This document shows positions 7,575-15,831 of a stretch of 64,000 bases of DNA, one piece after another; within the stretch, counting starts at the first letter, position 1; each line of letters opens with the position of its first letter. The position numbers and the translations under genes are program-made. The notes beneath the pieces were generated by a model. The model was not told the DNA's origin. It saw only the letters and a program-made list of their open reading frames with translations, and made no database searches. Origin of the DNA: Rhodothermales bacterium (lineage in GTDB: Bacteria > Bacteroidota > Rhodothermia > Rhodothermales > JANQRZ01); the NCBI GenBank assembly GCA_039944855.1, contig JBDUXZ010000037.1, forward strand, positions 124,001 to 188,000. Direction: 5' to 3'.

Positions 7575-9350
7575 TCATGACACCTCCAACCGCGTCGGAA
7601 TCCCCCGCTTCCCGGCCTCTTCCGCCACTAGTTGCTGCAGGTTGGCCACCACCGTCTTCCGGTGCCTTTCTTCTTTGAACCACAAGGAAAAGCCGTCGTG
7701 CTGCCACAACACGATCCGCCACAACGGCCGGGCCTTCTTCGCCTCGTCGATAGCGGCGTAGATGACCGGCGCGAGGATGGCCATTTCTTCCGCTTGCGCA
7801 GCTTGTGCCAAGGCGCTACGAGCCGCTGCCTTACGCTGATCTATGGTACGGCCCTCCACCTTGATCCAACGACCGAAGCAGTCCGTGAGCCCGCCGTCGG
7901 AAAGCACGCGCTCGAACACCCCCTTCCGAGCTTCTAGTAGCGCGGCGATCAAGGGGTGTTGCAATAACAGCCGCCCGGCCTCCTTCGGCTTCATCCCGAA
8001 CACCTCCTCGATGACGCGACGGTGTTTGTCGGCGTCGGCGTCGAACTCCTTCCCGAAACGGCCAAGATTCCGCTTCCCCATCCCGTAGCTCAACCCATAG
8101 ACGACGGCCTTGAGCGCGTCCTTCACTCGCTCGTACAACCCCCTCGCCTTGATATCCGCCACGTCGCCGCCGAGATGCTGGATGAGGTCGGGCCAAACAG
8201 AATAGTTCGGATCTCGCAGCGTCTCGATCACGCTTTGCACGTTCCAGCGCACGGCGTTGATAGCAAGTTGGGCGTTCGAGAGATCTAGCTCGATCCACCC
8301 GGCCAGCGAAGCCCAATACTTTCGGACCTCCGACTGCAGCATGGCGATGTTCAGTCCATACGGAGACAGCCGGACCGTTTTGGGCGACGTGTGGTAGAGC
8401 GGCTTGGGGTCGAGCAACATCGCTTGGCACACGCCGATGGCGTACCTGCGGGATGCCGGTTCGCCCGCGAACGTCGCTTTGATGAACGCCTCCACCTTCT
8501 TGATGAAGTCGGGCTTTAGGAGCGCCGCAAACGGCCGCAGCGGCAGCGTAAGAACTAGGTAGTACAACAGGCGGCGAGCGATTTCGGGCACGTCAGAACG
8601 GGCCTCAGCCTCCTCTACGAACGCCTTCGCTTCCTTTGCGGACTTCGCTCGGGTGGCTTTTCGCGTAGCGGGTTCGCCGGTGCGTAATTCGACGAGCGGC
8701 TCCATGATCCCGACGTCCCGTTCACGTCGCAGCGCCGCCTTAATGGATTTCGGCACCTTCAGATAGAGGCAGTACGTGCAGTGCGATCCCGCCCGGTAGT
8801 CGCTGAACTTCACGGTGATGGCGCCGCCCGACCCCTCCTTCACAATGTCGGCGAACTCTTCGAGGTAGCGTATGTGGGGGAAGTTTCCGTTTTTAGCCCG
8901 CTCCCGCTCCTCCTCCCCCGCCATGTCGGCACTGAGGTAAGACGGTGTAGGCACGGGATGTTTGAGCACGCCGAGCACGCCGTCGTTCCTTCGATTCCCG
9001 GAATCGAGCAGGTAGGTCAGCTTGAGGGCGAAGTCCCCATGTTCGCGTAGCTGAGGACACACCTCGCACAACGTTTCGTAGTAATTCGCTGTTGCCGTCT
9101 TCCTGTATCGGACGTACCCCCGCTTACCCTTGGCGTGGGGCGGCAGCGCAAGGCTCGCGAGACGGCGATCCTCGAACTCGCGCAGCCACGCCACCCGACG
9201 AGCCATTGCCCGACGCCTGTTGTGAGGAGAAGCAAGAGCCGCCAAACTCGCTGATGGCCCCGCACTCTTACCCTGAACGGCCCGCCCCTTCTTTAGTCGC
9301 ACATGACGACGTTTTTTGTAGCACAATTGCGTGACACTCTCGTTATCCAT
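7575..9350 (-). CDS. Stand-alone family-A polymerase-like protein of an integrative element
   Basis: This 591-residue protein (counted from the ATG at 9350) has the three palm motifs of family-A polymerases. Motif A is IELDLSNAQLAI (Asp356), motif B is KAVVYGLSYGMGK (about 414-426) and motif C is WQHDGFSL (His-Asp 551-552). A segment like the Q-helix before motif C is also present. No 3'-5' or 5'-3' exonuclease domain is visible. In motif A the Glu usual in DNA Pol I (DYSQIEL) is replaced by Gln. The N-terminal region is basic and has two CxxC pairs (CEVC 95-98, CTYC 191-194) that could form a zinc site. A 73-residue in-frame extension upstream (to 9569) is less likely to be translated. Whether it copies DNA or RNA, or primes itself, cannot be told from sequence. 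It is encoded near a tyrosine integrase. Confidence 0.8.
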   Translation of the reverse strand: MDNESVTQLCYKKRRHVRLKKGRAVQGKSAGPSASLAALASPHNRRRAMARRVAWLREFEDRRLASLALPPHAKGKRGYVRYRKTATANYYETLCEVCPQLREHGDFALKLTYLLDSGNRRNDGVLGVLKHPVPTPSYLSADMAGEEERERAKNGNFPHIRYLEEFADIVKEGSGGAITVKFSDYRAGSHCTYCLYLKVPKSIKAALRRERDVGIMEPLVELRTGEPATRKATRAKSAKEAKAFVEEAEARSDVPEIARRLLYYLVLTLPLRPFAALLKPDFIKKVEAFIKATFAGEPASRRYAIGVCQAMLLDPKPLYHTSPKTVRLSPYGLNIAMLQSEVRKYWASLAGWIELDLSNAQLAINAVRWNVQSVIETLRDPNYSVWPDLIQHLGGDVADIKARGLYERVKDALKAVVYGLSYGMGKRNLGRFGKEFDADADKHRRVIEEVFGMKPKEAGRLLLQHPLIAALLEARKGVFERVLSDGGLTDCFGRWIKVEGRTIDQRKAAARSALAQAAQAEEMAILAPVIYAAIDEAKKARPLWRIVLWQHDGFSLWFKEERHRKTVVANLQQLVAEEAGKRGIPTRLEVS

Positions 9351-9712
9351 GACGGTGATCTTGAACGTGGTAACGGGATGTCGGTGACGGCCTTGACTTC
9401 CGTTCGACGTTGACCGTGCGTCGGCGCTGGTCTTCGCTACCACATTGGTTCCGTGCGCGGCTGGCGCTATCTCGCGGCGTGGTGTTCTCTTACTGGCTGT
9501 AGATCGTGGTAGAGGATTGGCGTTGGCACGCTGGAAGCTGAAGTGTGTGCTTGGCGGGGAAGCGAGCACATAGGGCAGCGTGCTCCGAGAAACGGCTTAG
9601 GCGACCGGCCTCACGCAAGCGTCCTCGTTCGCTCACCAGAGGCCGGGGGAGCCCGCGCGGTTCCGGATTCGAAACCACGCGTGACTCCCCCGTCCAATCC
9701 GCAAGCGCTCGT

Positions 9713-10360
9713 TTAATTCGGCGGGAACCCGTCGATGAGGTTTTGGATGAGCCGCCCGAGCCGCCGGTACTTACGGATAAGGAAGGCGAGATATAGGCCC
9801 GCCGGCTCCTCGTCGCCGTCGGTGATCCGGCGTGCCCATCCGGCGAGACCACCGTCAAAGGCGTCGAAATACATCTCGCGGAAGTCCGCGCAGTCCAGCT
9901 CAAGCTTCAGAACGCGGGCTGGTGCCGTACCGTCGAGACCCGCCCACCGCAGCATCTTCGCGGCGGCGTAGTGGGCCCACCTGTCGCGCGAAGAAAGCGG
10001 GTGGTGATTGTCGAAGTTCTCGCCGTCGTCGGTCGAAGGTGCGTTTGCCAGAACGACGGCCCTGCGATCCAACACTTTCGCGTAGGTCTCAACGTAGACC
10101 CCAGCGTTGTCTGCGTCGAAGCCGTCGGCGTCTACGATCCGCTTGAGAAGGGCATCCCGCTCGATGGCGCGACGTCGATCAAGCTCGTCCATCTTTTCGA
10201 GCTCCCACAAAAGCCCGGCCGGTTCGGCATTGAACGCCGCCCGGGCGCCTGCCTCGTCGAACTCGACCGAACGTGGCCGTGACTGCTCGCGGATGGCCCG
10301 AAGAAGCGCGGTCGCGAGGTCGCGATCGTTGCCGTCCGGTAGTGCTTGTAAATCGTGCAT
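9713..10360 (-). CDS. Hypothetical protein of the integrative element, 215 aa
   Basis: I do not recognise this protein. From the ATG at 10360 (MHDLQALPDGND) it is soluble and mostly helical, with an acidic N-terminal half. It has an aromatic-rich C-terminal half ending in YLAFLIRKYRRLGRLIQNLIDGF, a basic amphipathic stretch that could contact nucleic acid or membrane. An upstream in-frame start at 10483 would add 41 residues of low-quality sequence. It lies between the polymerase-like gene and the integrase on the same strand, so it is probably part of the same mobile element, perhaps an accessory replication protein, but there is no direct evidence. Confidence 0.6.
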   Translation of the reverse strand: MHDLQALPDGNDRDLATALLRAIREQSRPRSVEFDEAGARAAFNAEPAGLLWELEKMDELDRRRAIERDALLKRIVDADGFDADNAGVYVETYAKVLDRRAVVLANAPSTDDGENFDNHHPLSSRDRWAHYAAAKMLRWAGLDGTAPARVLKLELDCADFREMYFDAFDGGLAGWARRITDGDEEPAGLYLAFLIRKYRRLGRLIQNLIDGFPPN

Positions 10361-10666
10361 GGTGATAGAAGGATTGGAGAGCAGCGCGGGCTGCGGGGGC
10401 AGTGCGGTGGTGGCCGCATCACACTCAGTGCGCAGGCTGCTCAGGGTAAGGGAAAGGTGCGGAGTCCACTTTGGCTCGCGCACGTGCTTGGTAGCGCCCT
10501 TCCCAACCGTTTACAGAAGTCGCCATATAGGTGCGTATTATGTCTTCCGATTTATAGGTGCCATTTTGAGCCAAAAACCGCACTTTTGAAGGCACGACGG
10601 GGAGCGCTACGAGGTTGTCACCGGCCAGCAACTGGACGCCGAGCGCCCGAATGGGCTGGGAGGTAG
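10361..10666. other. Non-coding gap with paired TATAGGTGC repeats
   Basis: No gene is seen here on either strand, apart from a possible N-terminal extension of the leftward hypothetical gene. The local sequence around 10520-10575 is AT-rich for this genome and contains TATAGGTGC twice, at 10526-10534 and 10553-10561 (27 bases apart). This could be a promoter/operator region for the leftward genes. Confidence 0.35.
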
Positions 10667-10801
10667 ATGAGCGTGGCCGACTGGTTCACCTACGGAGACG
10701 CAGGTTGGCCCACGATTACGATCAAGGTTCGCCGCCAAAACGAGCGCCGCCATCCAGCGGGAACCGGACGGCGGCGTAGCCTGCGAGATCGGATTGCTTA
10801 A
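10667..10801 (+). CDS. Possible 44-residue small protein
   Basis: An ATG at 10667 is preceded by GGGAGGTAG, one of the best Shine-Dalgarno matches in the window, and opens a 44-codon frame ending in TAA at 10801. The product starts MSVADWFTYGDAGWPTITIK and is strongly basic in its second half. An in-frame TAG directly precedes the ATG, so no longer form exists. It is antisense to the surrounding island genes and lies between the hypothetical gene and the integrase. It could be a small regulator or excisionase-like protein, but it could also be chance. Confidence 0.35.
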   Translation: MSVADWFTYGDAGWPTITIKVRRQNERRHPAGTGRRRSLRDRIA

Positions 10802-11012
10802 GTGAATTCGCCGTTTTTAGCTCGACGGCGAGGCTTTATGCTATAGAGTTGATTGCGAGAACTCTGGGACGATCACGGCGCCCTCGACGGGTAGGGTTGC
10901 CGGGGGGGTGGACTGGGCCGTGACCCTGTTAATCTCGACCGATGTCGGCAGCATCTCTGATGAGCGTTCGAGCATCGCTGATGGTGGCGAAGCCCTCAGG
11001 ATGCAATTCCGT

Positions 11013-12101
11013 TCATGCGAACACGTCATCAAGCTCGCTCTTAAGGTGCTCGTTGGCCATGTGCACATAGAGCATGCTCGTGCTCACGTCAGCGTGCCGC
11101 GCCGCTTCCTTTATCACGTACAGCGGCTTACCGGCTTCGGCGAGCTTGGTGCAGAAGCCGTGACGCAACCCGTGGAACGTGATCCTCCGATTGATCCCGG
11201 CGAGCTTCCTCGCCGCCGTAAACGCCTTCGACGCACGCTCCACGAAAGGGCGCACCGTTCGATTGCGGCTCCCGTTGCCGGGGGGTGTGAACACGTAATC
11301 CTCCGTCCCGCCCCTCTTAACCATGTCGAGCACGGCGACGGCGCGGGCGTTGAGCGGGATCGTCTGCTCCTTGCCGTTCTTCTGGACGTGGATCGTGATG
11401 AGCCGCTTGTCGAAGTCGAGGTGGCCCCAACGTAGCCGCGCCAGTTCGCTCGCCCGCATGCCGGTGCAGAACGCGAACAGCATGAGCGGTATCCGCCAAA
11501 CGAGATCCCCTTCTTGGATGTACCCCTTTTCGTGCTTCTCCTGATAATCCATGATGACCGCGATGCAGACGGCCTGCAGTTCGTCCTCCGTTACCGATTT
11601 GGGGAGCTTGTGGGGCTTACGAGGGGGCTCCACGCCTTCGAGAGGGTTCGCCTCTATCATCTTCTCCTTGTGCATCCACCGAACGAACACCCGAAGGTGA
11701 CGGAGATATGTGATCTTGCTCGTCGCGTTTAGATTTCTAGATGCGAGGAAGGTCTGGACGTGAGAAGGGCGCAGCGCTTCGGGGTTCGCGACACTGTCCA
11801 CGCTTTCGACGAAGCTGCTCACAACGAAACGATACATCTGTTGTGTGCTGCCGCTCAGGTTGCTTTTCGCATCGAAGAACGCGTCAGCGGCTTCGGCTAG
11901 ATTCGTTCTCTCCGGCCGCTGCGGTCGTTGATCCCAAGGGTCATACCGCCCTCTGGCATGATCTACTTCGAGCGCTGCTAGAGCCGCCGTTGCCGCGCGT
12001 TTATTCCCCGTACGCAGGGGGACGTACTTCCTTTTCGGTTGCCGCGTGGGGTCGTAGAACACGGCGTAGTACAGCTGCCCCTTCTTTTGTAGCGTTGCCA
12101 T
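11013..12101 (-). CDS. Tyrosine recombinase / integrase
   Basis: The 362-residue protein has an N-terminal Arm/SAM-like domain (about 1-150) and a C-terminal catalytic domain. The visible catalytic residues are Arg in CTGMRASELARLRW, His-x-x-Arg in HGLRHGF, His in AARHADVS and the nucleophile Tyr in STSMLYVHM. The start at 12101 (MATLQKKGQLYYAVFYD) is favoured over 12128 because a purine-rich GAGAGGGAAG precedes it. It is the last gene before tRNA-Arg(ACG), whose 3' end faces it. This is the usual layout of tRNA-targeting integrative elements, so this enzyme probably inserted at least the right part of the island. Confidence 0.92.
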   Translation of the reverse strand: MATLQKKGQLYYAVFYDPTRQPKRKYVPLRTGNKRAATAALAALEVDHARGRYDPWDQRPQRPERTNLAEAADAFFDAKSNLSGSTQQMYRFVVSSFVESVDSVANPEALRPSHVQTFLASRNLNATSKITYLRHLRVFVRWMHKEKMIEANPLEGVEPPRKPHKLPKSVTEDELQAVCIAVIMDYQEKHEKGYIQEGDLVWRIPLMLFAFCTGMRASELARLRWGHLDFDKRLITIHVQKNGKEQTIPLNARAVAVLDMVKRGGTEDYVFTPPGNGSRNRTVRPFVERASKAFTAARKLAGINRRITFHGLRHGFCTKLAEAGKPLYVIKEAARHADVSTSMLYVHMANEHLKSELDDVFA

Positions 12102-12197
12102 CGCGCTTCCCTCTCGATCTGAGGTCACGCGGAGATGCGCATGCTATCTACCACCCCAAGACTTCCGCATATCTTCCGCAAGAAGCGGAGCGGCATG

Positions 12198-12222
12198 GCC
12201 CGTAGCTCAGCTGGATAGAGCG
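12198..12222 (+). repeat. Orphan tRNA 5'-half fragment, inverted relative to tRNA-Arg
   Basis: These 25 bases are identical to the 5' acceptor/D-arm part of the intact tRNA-Arg gene but lie on the opposite strand; the reverse-complement copy is at 12344-12368. After 12222 the sequence no longer resembles a tRNA. It lies about 100 bases from the integrase start, so it may be a remnant of an attachment site or of a second tRNA gene destroyed by insertion. Confidence 0.8.
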
Positions 12223-12245
12223 GATGACCGTTGCTCGGCACAACG

Positions 12246-12288
12246 AAAAAGGCCCCAGAGGTAGCTCAGTGAGCCGTTCTGGGGCCTT
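12246..12288 (-). terminator. Intrinsic terminator of tRNA-Arg
   Basis: The arms GGCCCCAGA (12251-12259) and TCTGGGGCC (12278-12286) form a perfect 9-bp stem, with an inner GCTCA/TGAGC pairing. On the minus strand the stem is followed by five T. It lies just downstream of tRNA-Arg. The loop contains GTAGCTCAGT, itself like a tRNA D-arm. Confidence 0.75.
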
Positions 12289-12296
12289 AGTATCTG

Positions 12297-12370
<74 letters not shown>

Positions 12371-12444
12371 GGGTCCTGCAGGGCTGCCAAGATACGGACG
12401 TCACGCCCCTCGCCAAATGAAGAAAGCGTAGGGCCGGCGGAGTC

Positions 12445-13320
12445 TTAGGGTCCCGTGCACGTCCCGCGCGCCCGGAAGCCCGCCTGCCGCACGACGTCGA
12501 ACGCCGGCGTCACCGACACGTCCACGACGTAGCCCGCCCCGACGAACCCGAACCCGTCCTCCACGTTCGTCAGCGCGTTGGGGTCGACGAGCACCTCGGG
12601 GTCGTAGGTCCCCCCCCGCGGCACCCAGTCCTCGCTGGAGACAACGGCGCGGAGGCGGAAGTCGAGGAGCGCCACGTTGTTGCTCGGCGCGAGTTCGTCG
12701 AGCACCCGCCGCGCGTCGGCGAGGAAGTCCGTCGGCACCTTCCAGCCGAACTCGAACGGCTCCGCCGGTCGGCTCACCGGAACCACCTGCGTCAGCACGT
12801 TGCAGTCGGGATCGGCGAGGATGAAGACGGCCTCGGCCTGGTTGAGACGCGGCGCGGCGGGCCACAGCGCAGAGACGACGAAGGCTCCGATCGGCCGCTC
12901 GGACGGCTGCGCCAGCGCCTCCACGAACGGCGGCACCGTCACCTCCGCGCGCGAGACGGCCCCGTCGGCGCGGCGGGCTTCGATGCGGTACCGGTCCCGG
13001 TAGGCCGGGCTGAAGTCCGCGTGGTAGATCGTGCCGAAGCGGCCGTCGCCGAACAGCACGAGCGAGTCGGTCCACACGACCTGCTCGCCCGTCATGAGGT
13101 TCGTCGACACCACCTCGGCGCCGACGAGGGCGGGCTCGCGCGGGTTGATGTCGGGCTCGAACGGGACCACGCGGAGCGTCTGCCGCTCCACGGTCGGGTC
13201 GAGCACGCCGTAGAGCGTGTAGGGCTTGTCGGCGTCGAACGTGGGCTCGACGGAATCGGCGCAGCCCACAGCGACGAGGGCGAAGAAGAGGGCGAGAAAC
13301 GAGGGTCGGAACGGAGGCAT
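12445..13320 (-). CDS. DUF4249-type outer-membrane lipoprotein
   Basis: The signal peptide ends in a lipobox (AVGC), giving a 291-residue lipoprotein. The sequence follows the DUF4249 pattern seen in Bacteroidota and Rhodothermia: an N-terminal beta domain (YTLYGVLDPTVERQTLRV), a central YRIEARRADG strand set and a C-terminal NVEDGFGFVGAGY segment. The gene begins 17 bases after the end of a TonB-dependent receptor gene on the same strand, a pairing typical for this family. It probably works with the receptor in substrate capture at the outer membrane; the substrate is unknown. The true start is the ATG at 13320; the longer open frame upstream is a shadow of the receptor gene. Confidence 0.85.
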   Translation of the reverse strand: MPPFRPSFLALFFALVAVGCADSVEPTFDADKPYTLYGVLDPTVERQTLRVVPFEPDINPREPALVGAEVVSTNLMTGEQVVWTDSLVLFGDGRFGTIYHADFSPAYRDRYRIEARRADGAVSRAEVTVPPFVEALAQPSERPIGAFVVSALWPAAPRLNQAEAVFILADPDCNVLTQVVPVSRPAEPFEFGWKVPTDFLADARRVLDELAPSNNVALLDFRLRAVVSSEDWVPRGGTYDPEVLVDPNALTNVEDGFGFVGAGYVVDVSVTPAFDVVRQAGFRARGTCTGP

Positions 13321-13337
13321 AGGGAAGCGGCGCCGCG

Positions 13338-15617
13338 TCAGTTGAAGGCGGCCTTGAGGCCGAACGTGGGCACGACGGGGAGTTGGTCCACGCGCTGGAG
13401 CGTGAACACGTCGTAGGCGAACAGATTCCGCCGGTCGTATGCGTTGATGAGCCCGGCCTGCGCCGTGAGGCTCAGCCGGTTCAGCTCGAACGTCCGCTCC
13501 ACCGACACGTCGAGCCGGTGGTAGGTAGGGAGCTCGGCGTTGAACGGGCGGTCGTAGACCACGCGCGGCGTGCCGTTCTCGGAGTAGGGGTCGAACACGC
13601 CGTCCATCAGCACGAACACGTCGAAGCCGAGCGGGCTGCTGAAGGGGAGCCCGCTGCCGAACTGCCACCGCGCCGAGAGGTCGAACCCGGCGACGTCGAC
13701 GGAGACGAGGGCGTTGACCTGGTGCCGACGGTCGTGCGAGGGCCGGTACTCGATCGTCTCCTCGCCGAACCACGTCTCGTAGCGCTCGCTCGACGCGGCG
13801 TAGTTCACCGACGCGAGGCCGTAGTTAGCGAACCCGTAGAACCGCCCGGCGCGGACCTCGACGCGGGCGTCCATCCCCTTCACGTCGCCCTCGGCCGACT
13901 GGAGCCGCGTCGTGAGGCGAGGGAACGCCGTGAACTCGCCGACCGAGAGGTTCGCGAGGTCTTTGTAATAGCCCTCGACGGCGACGTCGAGCCACGGCGT
14001 CGGGGTGACGCGGTAGCCGGCGATCGCGTGGATGGCCTGCGGCGTCTGCCCCTCGGGCGCGATCGTCCACGCTGTGAAGATGCTCGTCGCATCGCGCCGG
14101 TCCGCCACGCCGACGACGGGCTGGTTGTAGAGCCCCGCGGCGCCACTTAGCTGGTGCGGCCCGGCCTGCCACTTCACGCGCCCGCGCGGCTCGAGGAACG
14201 TCTGGCCCTGGTTCGGAAGCGTGGTCAGCCGGAGCCCGAACGCCACGTCGAGCCCCCCGCCGATGCGGAACTCAGGCATGAGGTACGCGCCCGCCTCCGT
14301 CACGTGGTCGCGCTCCGTCTCCAGGTTCTGGAACGCCCCGCCGAGCGCGCTCTCGACGGTCGTCGTCCGCAGGAAGACGCCGGCTTGGAGGTCGGCCACG
14401 CGGAGGTACTGCGTCATGTTGACCTCGGTGCCGAACTGCTCGATGTCGGACATCCGCGGCGGCGGGTCGGTGAACTGCGGGTCGCGCGGGCCGAGCTCGG
14501 TCGAGAAGCGCGAGCCGGTGAGGAGGACCTCGGCGAGGATCGGCAGCCGCGTGGGCACGAAGACGTAGCGCCCGCCGAAGGCCGTGTTCTCCCACCGCAC
14601 CTCGTCGGGCCGCGGCGCGGCGAGGTTGCCGACGACGCCGCGGTCCCACGTGTGGAGCGCGGTGACGGAGAGCTGCCCGCTCTGCGCCACGTCCACGTGG
14701 AGCTTCCCGAACACGTCGCCGAAGTCGTAGGGCAACTCTTGGTCGACGAGTTGGGAGGCGCCCTGCTCGATGACCGAGATCCGGCCCGAGCCGAGGAACG
14801 AGGCCCGGTCCGGCACGAGCGGCCCCTCGATCGTCACCGCGCTGACGAAGGGCGCGACGGAGGCGGAGGCGTTGAACCGCCGCTTGTTGCCGCTGCGCGT
14901 CGCCACGTCGAGCACGGACGAGAGCTGGCCGCCGAAGCGGGCGTCGTAGCCGCCGGCGTAGAGGTCGGCGCGGTTGAGGATGTCGGAGGGGAAGGCGGAG
15001 TAGAAGCCGAGGACGTGGAACGGCTGGTAGAGCGTGATCCCGTCGATGAGCACCTGGTTCTGGCTGGGCTCGCCGCCGCGGATGAAGAGCTGGCCGCCGC
15101 GGTCGCCCGTGCTCACGATGCCGGGGACGGTCGAGAGGTAGCTCGCGAGGTCGCCCGAGACGTCGGGCGTGGGGACGAGCTCGATGTCCTGCACGCGGAT
15201 GCTCTGGAGGCCTGCCGTCACGTTCGCCGCGCCCGAGGTCCGCTCGGACTCGACGGTGACGGCGTCGAGCTCGGTCTGCCCCGTCGTCAGCCGGATGTCG
15301 AGCTGGAGCACCTCGCCGGGTTCGAGCGCGAGGGAGTCCACGTAGGGGTCGTAGCCGAGGTACGTCGCGCGGAGCACGTGCCGCCCCGGCGGCACGGCCG
15401 GGAGGTAGTAGAAGCCGTTGACGTCGGTGGCCGTGCCGCGCAGCTCGCCCGCCGCGTCCTCCACGACGACGTTCACGCCCGGCAGCGCCTGCCCGTCGTC
15501 GTCGTCGGTGACGAACCCGCGGAGGGCGGCGGTCTGCGCGAGCGCCGAGGGCGCCGCGACGGCGAGGAGGGCCGCCACGAGCAGGGCGCGGATCGGGTCG
15601 AACGGCTGCTTCCGCAT
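13338..15617 (-). CDS. TonB-dependent receptor with carboxypeptidase-like N-domain
   Basis: This 759-residue protein has a signal peptide ending SALAQ. A carboxypeptidase-regulatory-like beta-sandwich follows (about 30-115), then a plug domain (about 130-240, with LFIRGGEPSQNQVLIDGI). An outer-membrane barrel fills the rest and closes with an aromatic C-terminus (GLKAAFN). There is no SusD partner; instead a DUF4249 lipoprotein follows 17 bases downstream. This suggests uptake or surface processing of something other than the classic SusCD glycans. The 214-base gap before the divergent fasciclin gene includes an AT-rich patch around 15736-15760 that may hold the promoters. Confidence 0.92.
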   Translation of the reverse strand: MRKQPFDPIRALLVAALLAVAAPSALAQTAALRGFVTDDDDGQALPGVNVVVEDAAGELRGTATDVNGFYYLPAVPPGRHVLRATYLGYDPYVDSLALEPGEVLQLDIRLTTGQTELDAVTVESERTSGAANVTAGLQSIRVQDIELVPTPDVSGDLASYLSTVPGIVSTGDRGGQLFIRGGEPSQNQVLIDGITLYQPFHVLGFYSAFPSDILNRADLYAGGYDARFGGQLSSVLDVATRSGNKRRFNASASVAPFVSAVTIEGPLVPDRASFLGSGRISVIEQGASQLVDQELPYDFGDVFGKLHVDVAQSGQLSVTALHTWDRGVVGNLAAPRPDEVRWENTAFGGRYVFVPTRLPILAEVLLTGSRFSTELGPRDPQFTDPPPRMSDIEQFGTEVNMTQYLRVADLQAGVFLRTTTVESALGGAFQNLETERDHVTEAGAYLMPEFRIGGGLDVAFGLRLTTLPNQGQTFLEPRGRVKWQAGPHQLSGAAGLYNQPVVGVADRRDATSIFTAWTIAPEGQTPQAIHAIAGYRVTPTPWLDVAVEGYYKDLANLSVGEFTAFPRLTTRLQSAEGDVKGMDARVEVRAGRFYGFANYGLASVNYAASSERYETWFGEETIEYRPSHDRRHQVNALVSVDVAGFDLSARWQFGSGLPFSSPLGFDVFVLMDGVFDPYSENGTPRVVYDRPFNAELPTYHRLDVSVERTFELNRLSLTAQAGLINAYDRRNLFAYDVFTLQRVDQLPVVPTFGLKAAFN

Positions 15618-15831
15618 CGGGGAGGGGTGGAGCGAGCGAGAGGAAAGGGGGACGCGCGAGCGCGCGGGGCGCGGTCTTTTCGGAGCGCCGGGAAACTACG
15701 CCGAGACGGCGAAAAGGTCAGGCCGCGGCTGGTTCAAATATTCCGCCCTTTTTTCGGAGGGCCGCATGGCTTAACCTCCCGGCTGCATTCGCCCGCCCGA
15801 ACACGCTCCCCCCACCTCCGCTCCCCACCCG

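Noticed and set aside
9351-9569. 73-residue N-terminal extension of the polymerase-like protein
   Set aside because: The composition changes abruptly to Ser/Thr/Arg/Pro-rich and lacks protein-like structure; the ATG at 9350 begins the basic domain, although the extension cannot be fully excluded.
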